This document shows, piece by piece, positions 1-11,381 of a DNA stretch of 64,000 nucleotides (position 1 is the stretch's first letter; each line of letters starts with the position of its first letter). The position numbers were made by a program, and so were the translations under genes. The stretch is from Paracentrotus lividus (Eukaryota > Echinodermata > Echinoidea > Camarodonta > Echinidae). The notes beneath the pieces are model-generated. The model was not told the origin of the DNA, made no database searches, and worked only from the letters and a program-made list of their open reading frames with translations. The stretch covers positions 33,466 through 97,465 of the forward strand of contig CALNVZ010001608.1 of the NCBI GenBank assembly GCA_940671915.1. Direction: 5' to 3'.

Positions 1-663
1 TCTCTAGAAACCCCTTAATGGGGTTCACGGGAAGTAACAAATAACTGTGAAGATTTCGAAATTCAGTCTTCTTGAAGAACCATTAGAGGGCCTGACGCGG
101 GCCACTAGAATTTGTCTTCTCTGATAGATGAGAACCCCGTCAGAGGACGAATGAAGATCTCGATAGAGTCCGACGAGGCTGTTTGGTTCTTAGCAATGAA
201 GGATGTGATAGGAATCAGACGAACCCATGTCTCTCCAACGAATCTGACCAGGTGATATTGAGAGAGCATGTAGCGAAACTCCTCCTTGCCCAGAGACTAT
301 TGCTAGGAGACAAGCTTGTCTAAATGGACAGATTTAACAGGGAAATCGAGTCAAAGGCTCGAACCGGTGGCTTGGACAAAGCCTCCAAAACTTGGAAGAC
401 TCCAGACTGGAGTCAAGGGCTTAGAAATAGGGCGTTTTAAGAAAAAGGCCCTAAGCAACCGCCGGAGCTGGTGGGGGCGGTCGAGACCGATCCCCATAAG
501 CAAAAACCAGTAAGAATGGCCGAAATAGCCGAACGATACCCTCGAATCGTCGAGAGAGACCTACCCTTATCGAACAGAGAAATAAAGGAAATCGGCAATA
601 AGAGGCAAAGGAGCCTCTCTTGGGGACCCTCCAAGAGGTTCGCACCAGGCCAGGAAGCCCCAA
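1..663 (-). pseudogene. DIRS tyrosine recombinase (integrase), broken and truncated
   Basis: The enzyme of this family would insert the element by strand exchange through a tyrosine. Seen: the N-terminal DNA-binding (SAM-like) helix phrase LFDKGRSLSTIRGYRSAISA (634-437), then in shifted frames a stretch matching the family's 'PF.PL.SISLLNLS.KT..LLAI.SG' block just before the catalytic arginine box (about 365-260), followed by 'IPITSFIAKNQ' and a 'QLFVTSREPH' block near 60-10. The expected SGRRRSE arginine box reads as a damaged SGQGG-like phrase. At least three frame changes and in-frame stops are present. The H-x-x-R box and tyrosine nucleophile would lie left of the window. Inference: inactive copy. 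Confidence 0.75.
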
Positions 664-706
664 GGCGCGATTGTATACAATCCTAGTCGACTTCAGTCTA
701 CTCCAA

Positions 707-1552
707 CTAGCAGCTCAGCTGCTCGGTCTGAAAAGCCTTCATCCCTAGCCCGCTGGCCGATAGAGGCCATGCAGTTAGATAAGTCGATGATTCGCATGTA
801 GAACCCCCGACAACGGTAGAGAAAATAAGTCCGGTACGGCCGGCAAGGGCAGCGGCTCCCCTGCTAACAGGAGCAAAAGATCCTGAAACCAGGCCCGACC
901 CGCCAGTAGGGAGCAATCAAGACCACCGTTGTCTGATCCTCCCTAGATCTTCCTGAGACACAGAGGGATCAACTTGAATGGTGGAAAAGGCGTACGCCTT
1001 CCACCACTTCCCTGAAGAGAGAACGCATCCAGAAAGAAAGCAGAAAGTCTCACCTGACTCGAAGCAAAAGGCCGAGAAGTCTGACTTGTTCAGGGATAGA
1101 CAAGTCTGGCTATCAGAATTGTCCTCCCCCGGAAGTGGTGAGGCAACCGGGACATCTCTCCCGATTGACACATTCCCAAAAGAGGAACGCTACCTCGTTC
1201 AACTCACAGCAGATGTTGTCCTCCATGTTGTTATGTAGGCCTTCAGAGAGTGTTGTCCGTGACCGAATCACCCGCCAACGGCCCACCAACAGTCGCGAAA
1301 AACGTTGTGAAGGACAAACAGAACTGACAAAAGTTCCAGAAACGTTGAACCATGAGCAGGGCCTCGCGAGAGACCCAAGATCCGAGAAAACCATCCGACC
1401 CTTGACAAATGGCCCACCCCACCAACCTTGAAAAATACGCGTCCGTGGTCACTGTAACCGAGAGGGAAGAGGTTCTTTGAATCTACTTCCTGAAGAAGGA
1501 ATGATAGTATCGTAGCACACGGGAGAAGAAGCTTCTTGATCTCCACCGTCAA
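707..1552 (-). pseudogene. DIRS RNase H domain and linker to recombinase, frameshifted
   Basis: RNase H removes the RNA strand during reverse transcription. Seen in three overlapping frames: 'TTDAYFSRLVGWAI' (1452 downward) matches the TDAS-x-x-GWG start of the domain; 'HGSTFLELLSVLFVLHNVF' (1552-1268 frame) matches the HINxLELxAVxLAL helix with its catalytic glutamate; 'DSVTDNTL' matches the SDNTT box. Downstream, 'LPGEDNSDSQTCLS' (1171-917 frame) resembles the HLPGxxNxxADxLSR phrase and 'WWKAYAFS' the DAFS..AYAFPP phrase; 916-707 carries 'YLTAWPLSASG', like LTAWxLSG that precedes the recombinase. The frame changes mean no single protein can be made from it. Confidence 0.65.
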
Positions 1553-1715
1553 AGAAATCCAACGCAGAGGGAGACCAATAGAGGTTACGTGGCACTGAAA
1601 AACTTCAGAGATGCAGCCGGAAAGTAGTCTCTAAGAGACGACAATTTGAGAAGATTGTTCCACCAGACTGGCTAAAAACCCAGCATCTCAAACCAAACCT
1701 CGTCTCGAACCTCCG

Positions 1716-2530
1716 CTAATGCTCAGGAGGACCTGGTAAGACTGACAGCAGAGCTTCTATCCTCTCAAGGCTCGGCCGAGCCAGTTGATTCTTGATATCC
1801 AACCGGGCACCCAAGTAGATCGGAGTTCGGGAGGGAACTAATACCGACTTGGACCAGATGATCATGAATCCCAAAATCTCGGTCGTTTTCACTAACATCG
1901 AAAGATGGTGTGAAAGCAGGACCTCCGAAAAGGCGACGAGAAGCCAATCGTCTAAGAAAGCGAAAATCCGAAGGTCCTTGCCCCTGAGGGAAGACATCAA
2001 CGCCGAGACCACCCTGGTGAAGACTCTGGGAGCGGGACGAAGACCGAAAGAAGGGCTTTGAAGCGAAAAGTCTCCTTTCCTACAGCACAACCCCAAAAGA
2101 TCCCTCGACGAAGGGTCTATTGGGATGTGGAAAAAGGCATCGCTCAGGTCGAGAGACACCGCAAAGTCGTCCTGACCGAGAGCCGGAAGAATAGAGGCTA
2201 AATGGTCCATCCTGAAAGGTGACTTTGCGATGTGCCTGTTGATCCTCTTCATATTGAGGATCATCCTGAGCGAGCCTGAACAATTGGGGATCACAAAAAC
2301 GGGGGAGAGACACAGAAAGTCGTGATCCCTCACCCGTCCGTCCGAGAAATAAGCTCCTGAAAAGGATCTAAAGTGGCGGTGATCGATTTCGGATAAAACC
2401 CCTTGGAAGAGGCTCTTCTAGATCTATCCGAAGTCCGTTCTTGATCACGGAGAGGACGAAGACATCGTCCGTGATCGACTTCCAAGCCAGAAGAAACTTC
2501 CGAAGTCGACCACCCACCGGATCTCCAAGC
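1716..2530 (-). pseudogene. DIRS-type reverse transcriptase
   Basis: Longest intact coding stretch in the window: 205 codons open from 2333 to 1716. In that frame residues 10-29 read SPVFVIPNCSGSLRMILNMK (fingers), D62 in LDLSDAF is the first catalytic aspartate, residues 95-108 read SFGLRPAPRVFTRV, and FLDDW at 126-130 holds the catalytic aspartate pair. FLDDW/YLDDW instead of YxDD followed by V or M is typical of DIRS elements. Upstream, 2520-2340 in another frame gives 'WKSITDDVFVLSVIKNG', the family's conserved phrase before the fingers, so the true domain begins near 2530 and a frameshift sits near 2335-2370. No usable host-like start context. Downstream it runs into RNase H after a stop at 1716. 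Confidence 0.85.
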
Positions 2531-2539
2531 GAACTCGGG

Positions 2540-3801
2540 AAGTCATCTGGAAAATGCTTCCCGTCCCGACGAAAAGGGCTGATTCTTCACGAAGCCTCGG
2601 GAAGAGCCCCTACCACCTCCACGTCCTCGACGAGGAGTCTGGTCTTGAAAAGACACCTAACGATCATAAGAATCATGAGAAAAGTTGGTTACCCTACAAT
2701 CCTGAGGAGGAGCTGCGAAGGCCGACCGGGCAGGAACGGAAGCCCTCTTGTCCTTCTTCTTCTTGCCCTTCCTGACAGGAGGAGCTTTGAAGAAGCCAGG
2801 TATAACAGACCTAGAAGACGATGGGGCCTGACGAACATCTCTAATAGATGTAGACAATTCCTGGGCCTTCTAACGTGAGTCAACTTCAAAAAGCAAAACG
2901 TCTGCCAAGTTGGTCCCGTAAAGGAAGGGGGAAGTCACGTCAATCTCCTGACCATATCCGGGATGAGGGATTGCTTGATATGAAAAGTCTCAAGCATATG
3001 AACTCTACGGGCATTATCCAGCAAGGTGGATGTAGCCGCAAACTGAGAAAACAAGAGAGAAGCAACCTCCCTAAGGGCCAAGAGAATCTCGGCCCGGACT
3101 GGCGGAGAAAGGCCCAACTCGTGGACGAAAGTCAAAATCGGATTTGTCAGATTACAAAAGGTAATCCTGTCTGAAGCTGAAAAGACGTAATAGCTTTCGA
3201 CCTACCCGTAAAGAAAACTTTACGCCCCTCCGAAAGTTTCAGGGGTCACTTCCGACCTCTGGAACGAAAAGAAAAAGAAATAAGCCTGTGACTCGCTTCG
3301 CCAAGGAAGCCTCACAACGACTTCAGGTACAACTTCGTCGGATAAAATATCCACCGAGTATTAACCCGGAGGGATCCCGCGTAACAACCATAACCGAATG
3401 GCGGTACAAGGGAGTCGATGAGATTCAAAACATGAGTCGCTGAGAATCAGCCACCGAAAAATCTCATCGTCTGACGAGGAAGCATCCAGCTCCTCACAAG
3501 GAGGGTGGGAACCACCCATAGAGGGAGTCGGAAGTGGTGACGTACTCGCTGTCATCGTAACGTTCAACCACTCGCGAATCTCCGGAGGTACAACCCAAAC
3601 TACCTGGATTGGCATCCAGGAGTTGATTTCTACACCGAAAAGGAAGTGTCCAACTGAGGGGACAGGGTTCCTAACGAAAGCCGGATCCGGGTTCGGCAAC
3701 GAACGAAGTCGCTCTGAACCGAAGCGCCCGCTGAAAAGGGGCACTGATCCGCGCGGGGAAACCGATCGGGATCCGGAAAAAGCAAGTCTACGACGCTTCA
3801 C
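2540..3801 (-). pseudogene. gag-like region of the DIRS element, fragmented
   Basis: No family motif is decisive; the call rests on position upstream of the RT and on similarity of style. The piece 3801-3361 encodes 146 residues with an acidic/serine stretch (EELDASSSDDE) after PPEIREWL; 3135-2935 encodes a helical piece with 'LRFxxx'-like alternation ending DMVRRLT; 2857-2657 encodes a serine-rich then lysine-rich tail (GKKKKDKRASV) such as seen at gag C-termini of this order. The pieces lie in different frames, so at least two frameshifts occurred. The low-complexity reading frames on the plus strand over the same span are shadows. Confidence 0.45.
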
Positions 3802-3995
3802 TACGGAAGGAGCCCGCCTCAGATGCGGTGCCGATCCGAAAAGAAACCGACTAGGAAGACGGGGTTGTAGGCTTCAAAAAAGAAAAGCCTACCTATACGG
3901 ACCCTGGCTCTCGAACAGAAATCGGAGCGGGATCCGAAACACGTTCACGTCACGACGTAGTATCCGAAAAGGAAGGGACACACTCGAGATTAAAA

Positions 3996-4513
3996 ACGGA
4001 GAGAGACGGACCCCGCCACAAAGGTGATGACCGGATATTGTCGGGAACGTCCCGCTCTATCGGATACCCGCCGACAAGATAACAAAGCGACGGCTTTGGA
4101 CATGTCAGCCGTGTAGTGAGGAACCGACGTGCGCCTACTATCCGAGGATACAGGTCCGCCTTGGACGGTATCACCCCAAAAACCGGTACGGAAACCGACT
4201 TGCGGATCCGATTACCTCAGTTAAGGGAACGGCGCGATATCCGTTTTGAAACGGAGAGAGACGGACCCCCCCCTCCCCCCCCCCCCACCAAAGGTGGGCG
4301 ACCGGATATGGTCGGGGCGTCCCACTCTGCCGGATATCCGCCGACAAGTAACAGAGCGAAGGCTCTGAACATGTCATCCGGCTAGTGAGTAACCGACAAG
4401 CGGCCTACTATCCGAGGATATAGGTCCGTCTTGAACGGTCTCACCCCAAAAACCGGTACGGACCGACTCGCGGACCCGATTTACCTCAGTTAAGGTACGG
4501 CGCCGATATCCGG
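3996..4513. repeat. Two tandem copies of a 255-270 bp repeat in DIRS leader
   Basis: ACGGAGAGAGACGGACC starts at 3996 and again at 4251; TATCCGAGGATA recurs at 4139 and 4409, and CCCCAAAAACCGGTACGGA follows in both. Copy two carries an extra C run (4266-4287), which accounts for the change in spacing from 255 to 270 bp. Open frames over both copies (minus strand, 68-74 codons) are by-products. Its place upstream of gag suggests a promoter or leader repeat, by inference only. Confidence 0.8.
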
Positions 4514-5629
4514 TCGGTCAAACTCGATAGAAAAACCGAGCTCGATCCGGTTATGCCAGGCGAAGCTGAGGCACAATGGGATTCGGCACCGTGAGAGAAA
4601 TGAACCCAGACCTTCAGCCTGAACTGAATTAGCCAGTGGACCGGCCACCGGTTGTGAAACCGATGTATAACCGTTTTAGATCTCCCGTTAGTCGAACGGG
4701 GCAAAGGATAATGTACTCGGCACGAGGGCCGTAGCCGTCATTTTCCTGGACGCTGCCAAACCTGTCAGATATCAACGGTCCCGTACTTTGAGGGACCGAC
4801 GATTTCGAGCAGCGAGGTTTTGTGTTCGACCCAATTATACTCAACCCCCGCAAATCCGAGTGGTGAAGACAAGCCTCTCACCCCCTGCAAGGGGGACTTC
4901 TCAGAAGAAAACACACGCCTGCTCGCTAATTTCTTCCCCCGCTTCTTTCTTAATTGAAGAAGACACGAGAAGAAAAAAGACAAGACGAATCTGAAATAAA
5001 AAAGAGAAAGAAAAGTGTTAATACACAAAGGGGTAAATAGCGCGGTCTAACAAAGAAGCGGAGCACAAAAACTCTGTGCGCCGAAAACACACACACAACA
5101 CTCAAACGTAAACCACGACACGTATTACATACACGCAGTATGAACGTACGAAAGTCTACGGGAAAGAGAGCTGAAAACAAACGATCACCGAGAGATAAAA
5201 ACTATCAAATCTCGGTAAAACCAAAAACTAGACCCAAAAAGAGCTCAGAATACTCAAAAGATTATCCTGAGCAATATAACCTCGCAAAACACCGCAAGGA
5301 AGTCCAAAAGGGAAAAAACACGCTATTTTTGGCGCGACAAAAAATACACACTTATCTCGACGGAGGCGAAGAGATTAGAGGAAGAGTATAGGATTGCATG
5401 CGCGCATCTCGTCAATGGAGGGCGCTATTCAATGGGGGGTGGGGGGTAAATAGTGCGAATGATAGGGCAAAAATTTCGGTGTAAATTTCGGTTTGGGGCG
5501 ATTCGAGGTCGAATAGCAATGGTAGAAAAATGTATAGTTCTATTGAAGTAAATCTTGTTTTAGTGTCTTCATTTCATAATATAAGTATAAAAAAGATAAG
5601 AAGGGGACCCGTCTCAGGTTAGCGCTCAC
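4514..5629. other. Distal leader of DIRS element grading into unique sequence
   Basis: GC-rich up to about 4870, then purine-rich (AGAAAAAAGACAAGACG type) to about 5400. Open frames here are low-complexity (phenylalanine/serine-rich on the minus strand) and resemble no family. Probably untranslated leader or terminal sequence of the element; no clear terminal repeat was found. Confidence 0.4.
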
Positions 5630-6306
5630 GTGGAAAACCAATGGGGATTCTCGTGTGGGTGTTACACACAGATCTTCGCATTACATGTAATTCACGCCGT
5701 AACCTCTGGTGTGCGAACATCTCAGCAGATGTCTAAACGGCAGTTAAATTACGCTTTGAACATTCAAAGATTGTCAATGAAATTCATCGGAAATAATGAA
5801 AGGAATGTCACAAGATCTCTCACAAATATCTTTTAGTGCAATGTGGACAACATGTAATTACATTTGATCGGTTTTGTGCCAATTCCTTTTTTGTTACCAA
5901 AACTACATGTATACACCAGGTTTAACCTTCACAAAGATTTTATACAGGCTAAAAGGCTCTGAAATCTCCTATAGGTATATGTAACATGTGCGTTATCTTG
6001 GACTTGCCCAAATACAATATATTAAAAGGTTGTACAATCACAAAAATGTTTCTGGTGAAAGCCATGTGTTTGATCAAATAACCATGTCTGGGGCTACACA
6101 ATATATTCAGGTTCCATGTATTATGACTTGAAGATTTTTTTTGTCTTTGACAAGCAATTGATACATATACACGTATACATTACAGGCAATGAAGGTATTT
6201 TGTCTTTGAAGAGCATCTAGGCCTACACGTATATTACTGAGCATCCTGTCCACCAAAGCTCGCGACAGAGGGGTGGTAATTTATTCATGCATGGCCATTG
6301 GTACAT
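5630..6306. other. No recognisable gene
   Basis: A 68-codon plus-strand frame (5630-5836) resembles nothing known. The rest is AT-rich with ACATGT words. It would be intron if the exon at 6598-6643 is real. Confidence 0.3.
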
Positions 6307-6408
6307 CTCTCTGTTTTTCACTGTTTTAAGATAGTAAATTGACTTTATATTTCCTTGCTCTCTGTTTTTCATTGTTTTAAGATAGTAAATTGACTTTATA
6401 TTTCCTGT
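6307..6408. repeat. 51-bp tandem duplication
   Basis: The block CTCTGTTTTTCAYTGTTTTA plus the following AAGATAGTAAATTGAC occurs twice in a row, 51 bp apart, with one base difference. Confidence 0.9.
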
Positions 6409-6597
6409 GACACTTTCAGTAGTTTGTTTATTACAGTCACAGCAATAGGATTTTCCCTATTTCGATCCCTTTGGCATTTGATTTGGGAAGTTACTACATA
6501 CATGTAGTAGCCTATAGTCATGTATGTACATGTACAGTAATATTTTCATCTTTCAACAACAAAATGATTCCATCATGTACAAAATGACAGTTCGTAC

Positions 6598-6643
6598 CTT
6601 GGATAAAAGCCAGAAGAAGGAGAAGGGTTGATCCACTATCCAT
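6598..6643 (-). CDS. Candidate first coding exon encoding a signal peptide
   Basis: Seen on the minus strand: an ATG at 6643 opens a 46-nt frame reading MDSGSTLLLLLAFIQ, a polar start followed by a leucine-rich core, which looks like a secretion signal. It ends in AAG|GTACG, a good splice donor, in phase 1. Known: secreted and membrane proteins of animals very often have a phase-1 intron just after the signal-peptide exon. An untranslated part could extend to about 6740. No downstream exon could be recognised between 5480 and 6590, and the DIRS element occupies lower coordinates. It may be a chance match: a 15-residue frame is weak evidence by itself. Confidence 0.3.
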
Positions 6644-7029
6644 GTCCAATTAGCATGTGCTCAGACTCCAGCAATAGAATCCTAGGGACTTCCAAGACTT
6701 GGCGTTGATCAAATGAAGACAAACTTCCCTCCTTTCAATTTAATTTGCAGAGATCGAAGAACAAAATGAATCTGTCTGAATATTAAAGCAAAGATATTAA
6801 ATGATGTTAGATGTGCAATACCATAAATTTTCAACATGGGACTTCCACAACAATCATCAACAAACTTTGACAACTTCCAGTAAAATTTTGTGTACACTTG
6901 GCTTCATGCAGTAAAATCCTAAAAAGGGACATTTTCTATTAAATATAAACGCAATCACAAAGAGTAAATTCCCCGCATTTCAGATATAAATGATTTTTTA
7001 ACCAGGAGGAGTTCAAAAAATTTCATTCT

Positions 7030-7590
7030 TAGATCATTGCCAATCAGTATGCAGACATGTACCTGTACAGTGTAGTATGAAGATGATCCATAAAATAGTT
7101 TTTGAGTTATAAAATTCAGGAGACAAGCTATTTTCACCGATTTAGTGACCTCTGTGACCTTTGACCTTGTGGCCCTAAAATCTACTCAGTTCATTGTCAC
7201 CCCAGTATGCACACATGTACCAAGTATGAAGATGATTAGTGACATGGTCTTGAGTTATTGCGAGAACAAGCTATATTAACCTATTTATTGACCTCTATGA
7301 CCTTTGAACGTTGCACTTGTAACCCCAAAATCTATTCAGATCACTGTCACCCCAATATGCCCACATGTACATGTACCGAGTATGAAGATGATTAGTGAAA
7401 CGGTTCTGAGTTATTGTGAGAACGAGCTATTTTTCCTATTTATTGACCTCTGTGACCTTTGACCTTGTAACCCCAAAATCTACTCAGATCACGGTTCCTA
7501 AGTTATCGTGAGAACGAAAGTGGGACGGACGTAAGGACAGACAACCCGAAAACATAATGCCTCCGGCGAGACTTCATCGTGGAGGCATAA
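7030..7590 (+). repeat. Tandem ~145-155 bp repeats ending in a conserved tail
   Basis: GACCTCTGTGACCTTTGACC recurs at 7147, 7290 and 7445, each followed by a block with CACATGTAC, AAGATGATTAGTGA and GAGTTATYGYGAGAACRAG. The last copy ends ACCCGAAAACATAATGCCTC then CGTGGAGGCATAAAAA (to ~7590), in which GCCTCC and GGAGGC can pair. From memory this family is widespread in marine animal genomes. Not coding. Confidence 0.8.
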
Positions 7591-7599
7591 AAATTTAAT

Positions 7600-9230
7600 T
7601 TGTCTGTGTAGGTTATTTTATTAGCTACTAGATGTGACCGATTTTTAGGGGGAAAAAATCGACTTATTATGCTCTTCAGTACGCAATGGTTGAAGGCAAA
7701 AATGTCTTCTTTTTTTTTTTGAAGATCACAAGTGGATTATCACAACTAAAATGGTTTCAGAACAATATGGTCAATTTCAAACTAATGGGATTACAATTAA
7801 GAGCAAGTTTGCTCATTGTTTTTCATAGTATGAATGAAATCTCTGATCTGGATATTTCTGAATACTGTTCTGGAGTTCCACCTACCGTACAGAAACCAGA
7901 TTTATGTAATATCATGTACTGTACAAGGAAAATTCTAGAAGGAGTAGTCCGTCGGTAACAGAATTATGGCAGAAAATTGACCTTTTTTTCGCACCTTCAA
8001 CTTTGAAATGAATTCTTCTAAAATTTGAAATACAGTTAATTAAAGTGATTGTACACCAACTAGTTATCTACGCCTTTTTTTTTAGTGCACGTTTCAAGTT
8101 ACTACATGTACATACATGTAATCAACAGCGATTCGGAATTCTGAAGATGATAACGGAATTACGCCTTCTGAAATTTATGCAAGACAAATCAATGCTAAAA
8201 TAGAAACTGATCTATAAAAGTACATAATTACATGTAGGTTGTGTATTTAATTAACACAACAACTTGTGAGATTTTTATCAAATTATGTGTATATACATGT
8301 CACCTACATTAATGTTGGTCATACAATCTGTGTTTAATAATCAACCTGCAATAACTCAGCTAAGTCACATATTCTCCCTCAAGTGCCAGAAATCTACTGA
8401 ATAGATATGGTAACGGAATTACATCAGAGACTGGTAATTGAACTACATTACAAATCATCCAGTTGAAATATGTGGCATTTAAGCATTAAATGCCTGTAAT
8501 ATAGGTTTTCCCATTCACTCAATTACATGTGTGCAGTAGTCAATTTAAATAGCAATTTTTTTTTGCCTGTGCTTAAACTGGCATTCAACATGATGAATAT
8601 CCATGTAGCAAACAAAAAGGTACGGTACTTTAGTCAATCGAGTTCCTGTATGAATTGTCAATTTCACAATTTCAAATAAACAAAGGGCTAATTCGCACTG
8701 ATTTGTATTTTCTTTTTCATTTTAAAGCTATCTATTTAATGCAAAGATCAGTCTATTTCACTGTGTGTGGTATATTGCGTGTTAACTTATGATCTTATAA
8801 CTGCTTAATAAAGAAATAGTAATTAAAGTTGTTGTTTTTAAGGATGTTGAAATTGTTGGTTATAGTGTTTGTGCGACATATGTAATAACCGAATATGATA
8901 AAATCATATTCATCACCATATCCCACATAAATTATAGATTCTGATATTACATTTGTACAAACTAAACTTCAGGAAGGGCATTGGAGTTTAGACTAGATGG
9001 ACTCTCCATGCACCCCTCTCCATTCCACACCAGGGCAATGATTTTATGACATTGACAATGTACATTGTATATTTTCATTATTTAATTTATTTATTTTCTC
9101 TTTCATTTAATCGTATTCGAATATTGTATTTATACATGTGCTAGCAAAGGCTCCATGGTTCATTTTTTCTTTCATATATTTCCTTGTTTTCTTTTTTTCC
9201 TTCTTTTTAGATTTTATTTTTAGATATATA
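7600..9230. other. No recognisable gene; AT-rich
   Basis: One 90-codon plus frame (7686-7958) contains a cysteine-bearing stretch (SEYCSGVPPTVQKPDLC) but matches no family I recognise and has no supporting exon signals. Otherwise nothing is seen. Confidence 0.3.
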
Positions 9231-9234
9231 CCAC

Positions 9235-9365
9235 GCCTAAAAATTCGTGCCGGGTGGCGAGAATCTGTTTGGATTCTCGCAGTGGTAACCCACGAGAATC
9301 TAGATTCTCGCAAATATCGAAGAGTCGGGAATGGTCTGGTTTCTCCTCGCAAGACTTGCGAGAAT
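9235..9365 (+). repeat. Hairpin cluster repeat, copy 1 (GAGAATC type)
   Basis: Begins GCCTAAAAATTCG (9235-9247) and then carries arms built on GCGAGAATC and its complement: GAGAATCTG-TTTG-GATTCTCGC (9259-9281), CGAGAATCTAGATTCTCG (9293-9310) and GCGAGAATCT again (9358-9367). The paired arms form two short hairpins in tandem. See copy 2 at 10452-10546. Confidence 0.65.
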
Positions 9366-9430
9366 CTTTTTTTTTTTTCTTGTATACATGCAGTTTCTAT
9401 TGCAATAAATTAAAAAAAAAAATTATCTTT

Positions 9431-10451
9431 CACATTCTCTAAAAATCATCACTCTATATACTAGTATGTTCAAATTTGTTTTTTCAAATGGTTTTATTCA
9501 ACCAAACAAACAGTAAGACAACATGAGGTTGATTCACAATAAAATTATATACATGTATAAATCAATTGTGATATAAAAAGATTTTATATAATAATGGAGT
9601 TATAAATAATATATGAAAGACATATTAATCAATCATGATATGAAATAATACTGTATGTAACAAAGAAATGTACTGGCAACAAAAATATTGCACATAAATA
9701 ATGAGCTGTAAAAAGTAAGATGTTATTCTAAAGCAGATTAACAAAAATAGCACACATATTAAAAAACATAGTTTAAAAAATATAAACATTGCCTAGTTCC
9801 ATGTGCAAAAAAAATGATACCTTTAAATGGGAATGGATCATGGTTTCATTAAGCCATTTTATCCAGATTTTAATATTCCTTTCTTGGATAAAATGCTAAT
9901 CGTTTGAAAACAACTCGCTAAAAAGGCGCTATCGCTCTTGAAACACGTCGCCCTGTTTTTGGAGGGTGAATTGAATTTGTCCGTGGGCGAGTTGTCTACA
10001 GTTCGCATCACGTTGCTATAACTCGCCGTACGTATCGCTTAATTAATATGATTGGTTATATTTTATGTAAACAATGTGTCAACTACCAATCATCGGCTCC
10101 ATAACAAAACGTATGTTTTCCATCGAATAATCGACCGGCGCGCACACAAAAATAGATTTACGTACCGTAAGAAAAGTAAATAGTAAGTTTGTTAGTCGCC
10201 CATTATTTTATGCTGTCCCTCCGGTGTACCATACATGTATTTTTGTGTTAGTTATAGCCGGGTTGAGGCCAGATTTAAGTTGTGTTTGCGGATAAATCGA
10301 TCTAAACCCAACTTTTTTGTTTGCAATTTGTAAATAAATGTGAAGCCTGTATTGCATGTAGATATGGTAATCGTTGATTTTTTTTGTTGCCAAATCGTAA
10401 ATTGAGTGATTGAATTTGAAAACTTCATTTTTTTTTTCGTCAACCTCGACC
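9431..10451. other. No recognisable gene
   Basis: AT-rich. A possible short hairpin element lies at about 9908-9998, where ACAACTCGCT and GGGCGAGTTGT pair. The 87-codon and 63-codon minus frames (10208-10471) are mutually overlapping and resemble nothing. Confidence 0.3.
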
Positions 10452-10546
10452 TTCACCTCACGCGAATCCACTTGGATTCGCGCTGTACGGACCCGACGGG
10501 AATCTCCACGCGAATCGATTCGCGGATTCGCGTCGAATTTTTAGGC
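10452..10546 (-). repeat. Hairpin cluster repeat, copy 2 (GCGAATC type), inverted
   Basis: On the minus strand it begins with the same GCCTAAAAATTCG anchor (10546-10534) as copy 1, but every arm is built on CGCGAATC instead of GCGAGAATC: CGCGAATCGATTCGCG (10509-10524) and GCGAATCCACTTGGATTCGC (10461-10480). Confidence 0.65.
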
Positions 10547-11381
10547 CTGTATACTCTGCGTATATTGGGCAAGTGACTTTGTACTTTGCTTGCCTGCCTG
10601 TGGTTTTCACTTGCCCCAGGCAAGCGGGCAAGTGGGTTTGTAGCGCCCTGCATTTAGCTATGTTGCAATACCAGTGCAAAGTGAGTGTATACTCCAGCTG
10701 CACTAATCGTAGCATGAATTTGATTGAACACATGTTAATTTGAATATCCACTGGTGAATTTGAAAGTCAAAACCGAGCGCAAATTCTTGCTGACGCGAAA
10801 TTGATCGCGCCTACTCATATTTGTTGTTTGATCGAGTCTTTTATGAAATCGAAGTACAATAAATGAAACTGAACGTTGTCTTTATCTAATTGAAGTAAGG
10901 GGTTAGTGGAACATTCAATTTCGCTTGAAATTGAATGAATATTCGTGAAACCGACTGCATGGAGGATGAAAATGGCCGGGCAAACCTACATGTATATTAC
11001 AAAAAGCACTCATTTGCAACCAAAATACAAACTTAAGTGTCATTTGGTTATGTAAACTACATGTACATGTACAGTGTGTTCCTAAAAAAATTTAACCAAA
11101 GTTAGTTCAAAGGTCAGTCATTTCAAAAGTACATGGTTTATTCTTGTGGTTTGTTAAGTATAATAAAAATATTAAGTAACTCATTAGCTTTAATTTGAGA
11201 CATTGCTTACCTCCAAATTGTCACGGGTCACAGAGTTAGGGTCCTTTGAAGGTAATTTTAGGTACAAAACCCACTTTTTCCAAGTATTTGGTTAGTAGCC
11301 CTGGTACCAAACAAACCTTTTGAAAGTAGTTGGCGTCATTGTTTCAATGAAAGGAAATGTTATCTCCTTTGCTAAAGTGGA
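10547..11381. other. No gene; short GGCAAGTG hairpins
   Basis: Around 10567-10642 the words GGCAAGTG and CACTTGCC occur several times and can pair. The remainder holds nothing I recognise. Confidence 0.3.

Larger units (their letters stand above)
1..5470 (-). mobile_element. DIRS-like tyrosine-recombinase retrotransposon, decayed, cut by left window edge
   Basis: Seen: on the minus strand, from high to low coordinates, there is a leader with long tandem repeats (3996-4513), gag-like pieces (3801-2540), a reverse transcriptase (2530-1716), RNase H plus linker (1552-707) and a tyrosine recombinase (663-1). Known: this order, and a tyrosine recombinase in place of a DDE integrase, defines the DIRS order of retrotransposons; the RT active site FLDDW and the linker phrase resembling LTAWxLSG are typical of it. 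Stops and frameshifts between the pieces show a dead copy. The segment is GC-richer than the rest of the window. The right boundary is not seen sharply; composition changes between about 5000 and 5500. The recombinase C-terminus and the terminal repeat lie beyond position 1. Confidence 0.85.

Noticed and set aside
7686-7958. 90-codon plus frame as a possible host or transposase gene
   Set aside because: Begins in a T run, no motif, no flanking splice or TIR signals.
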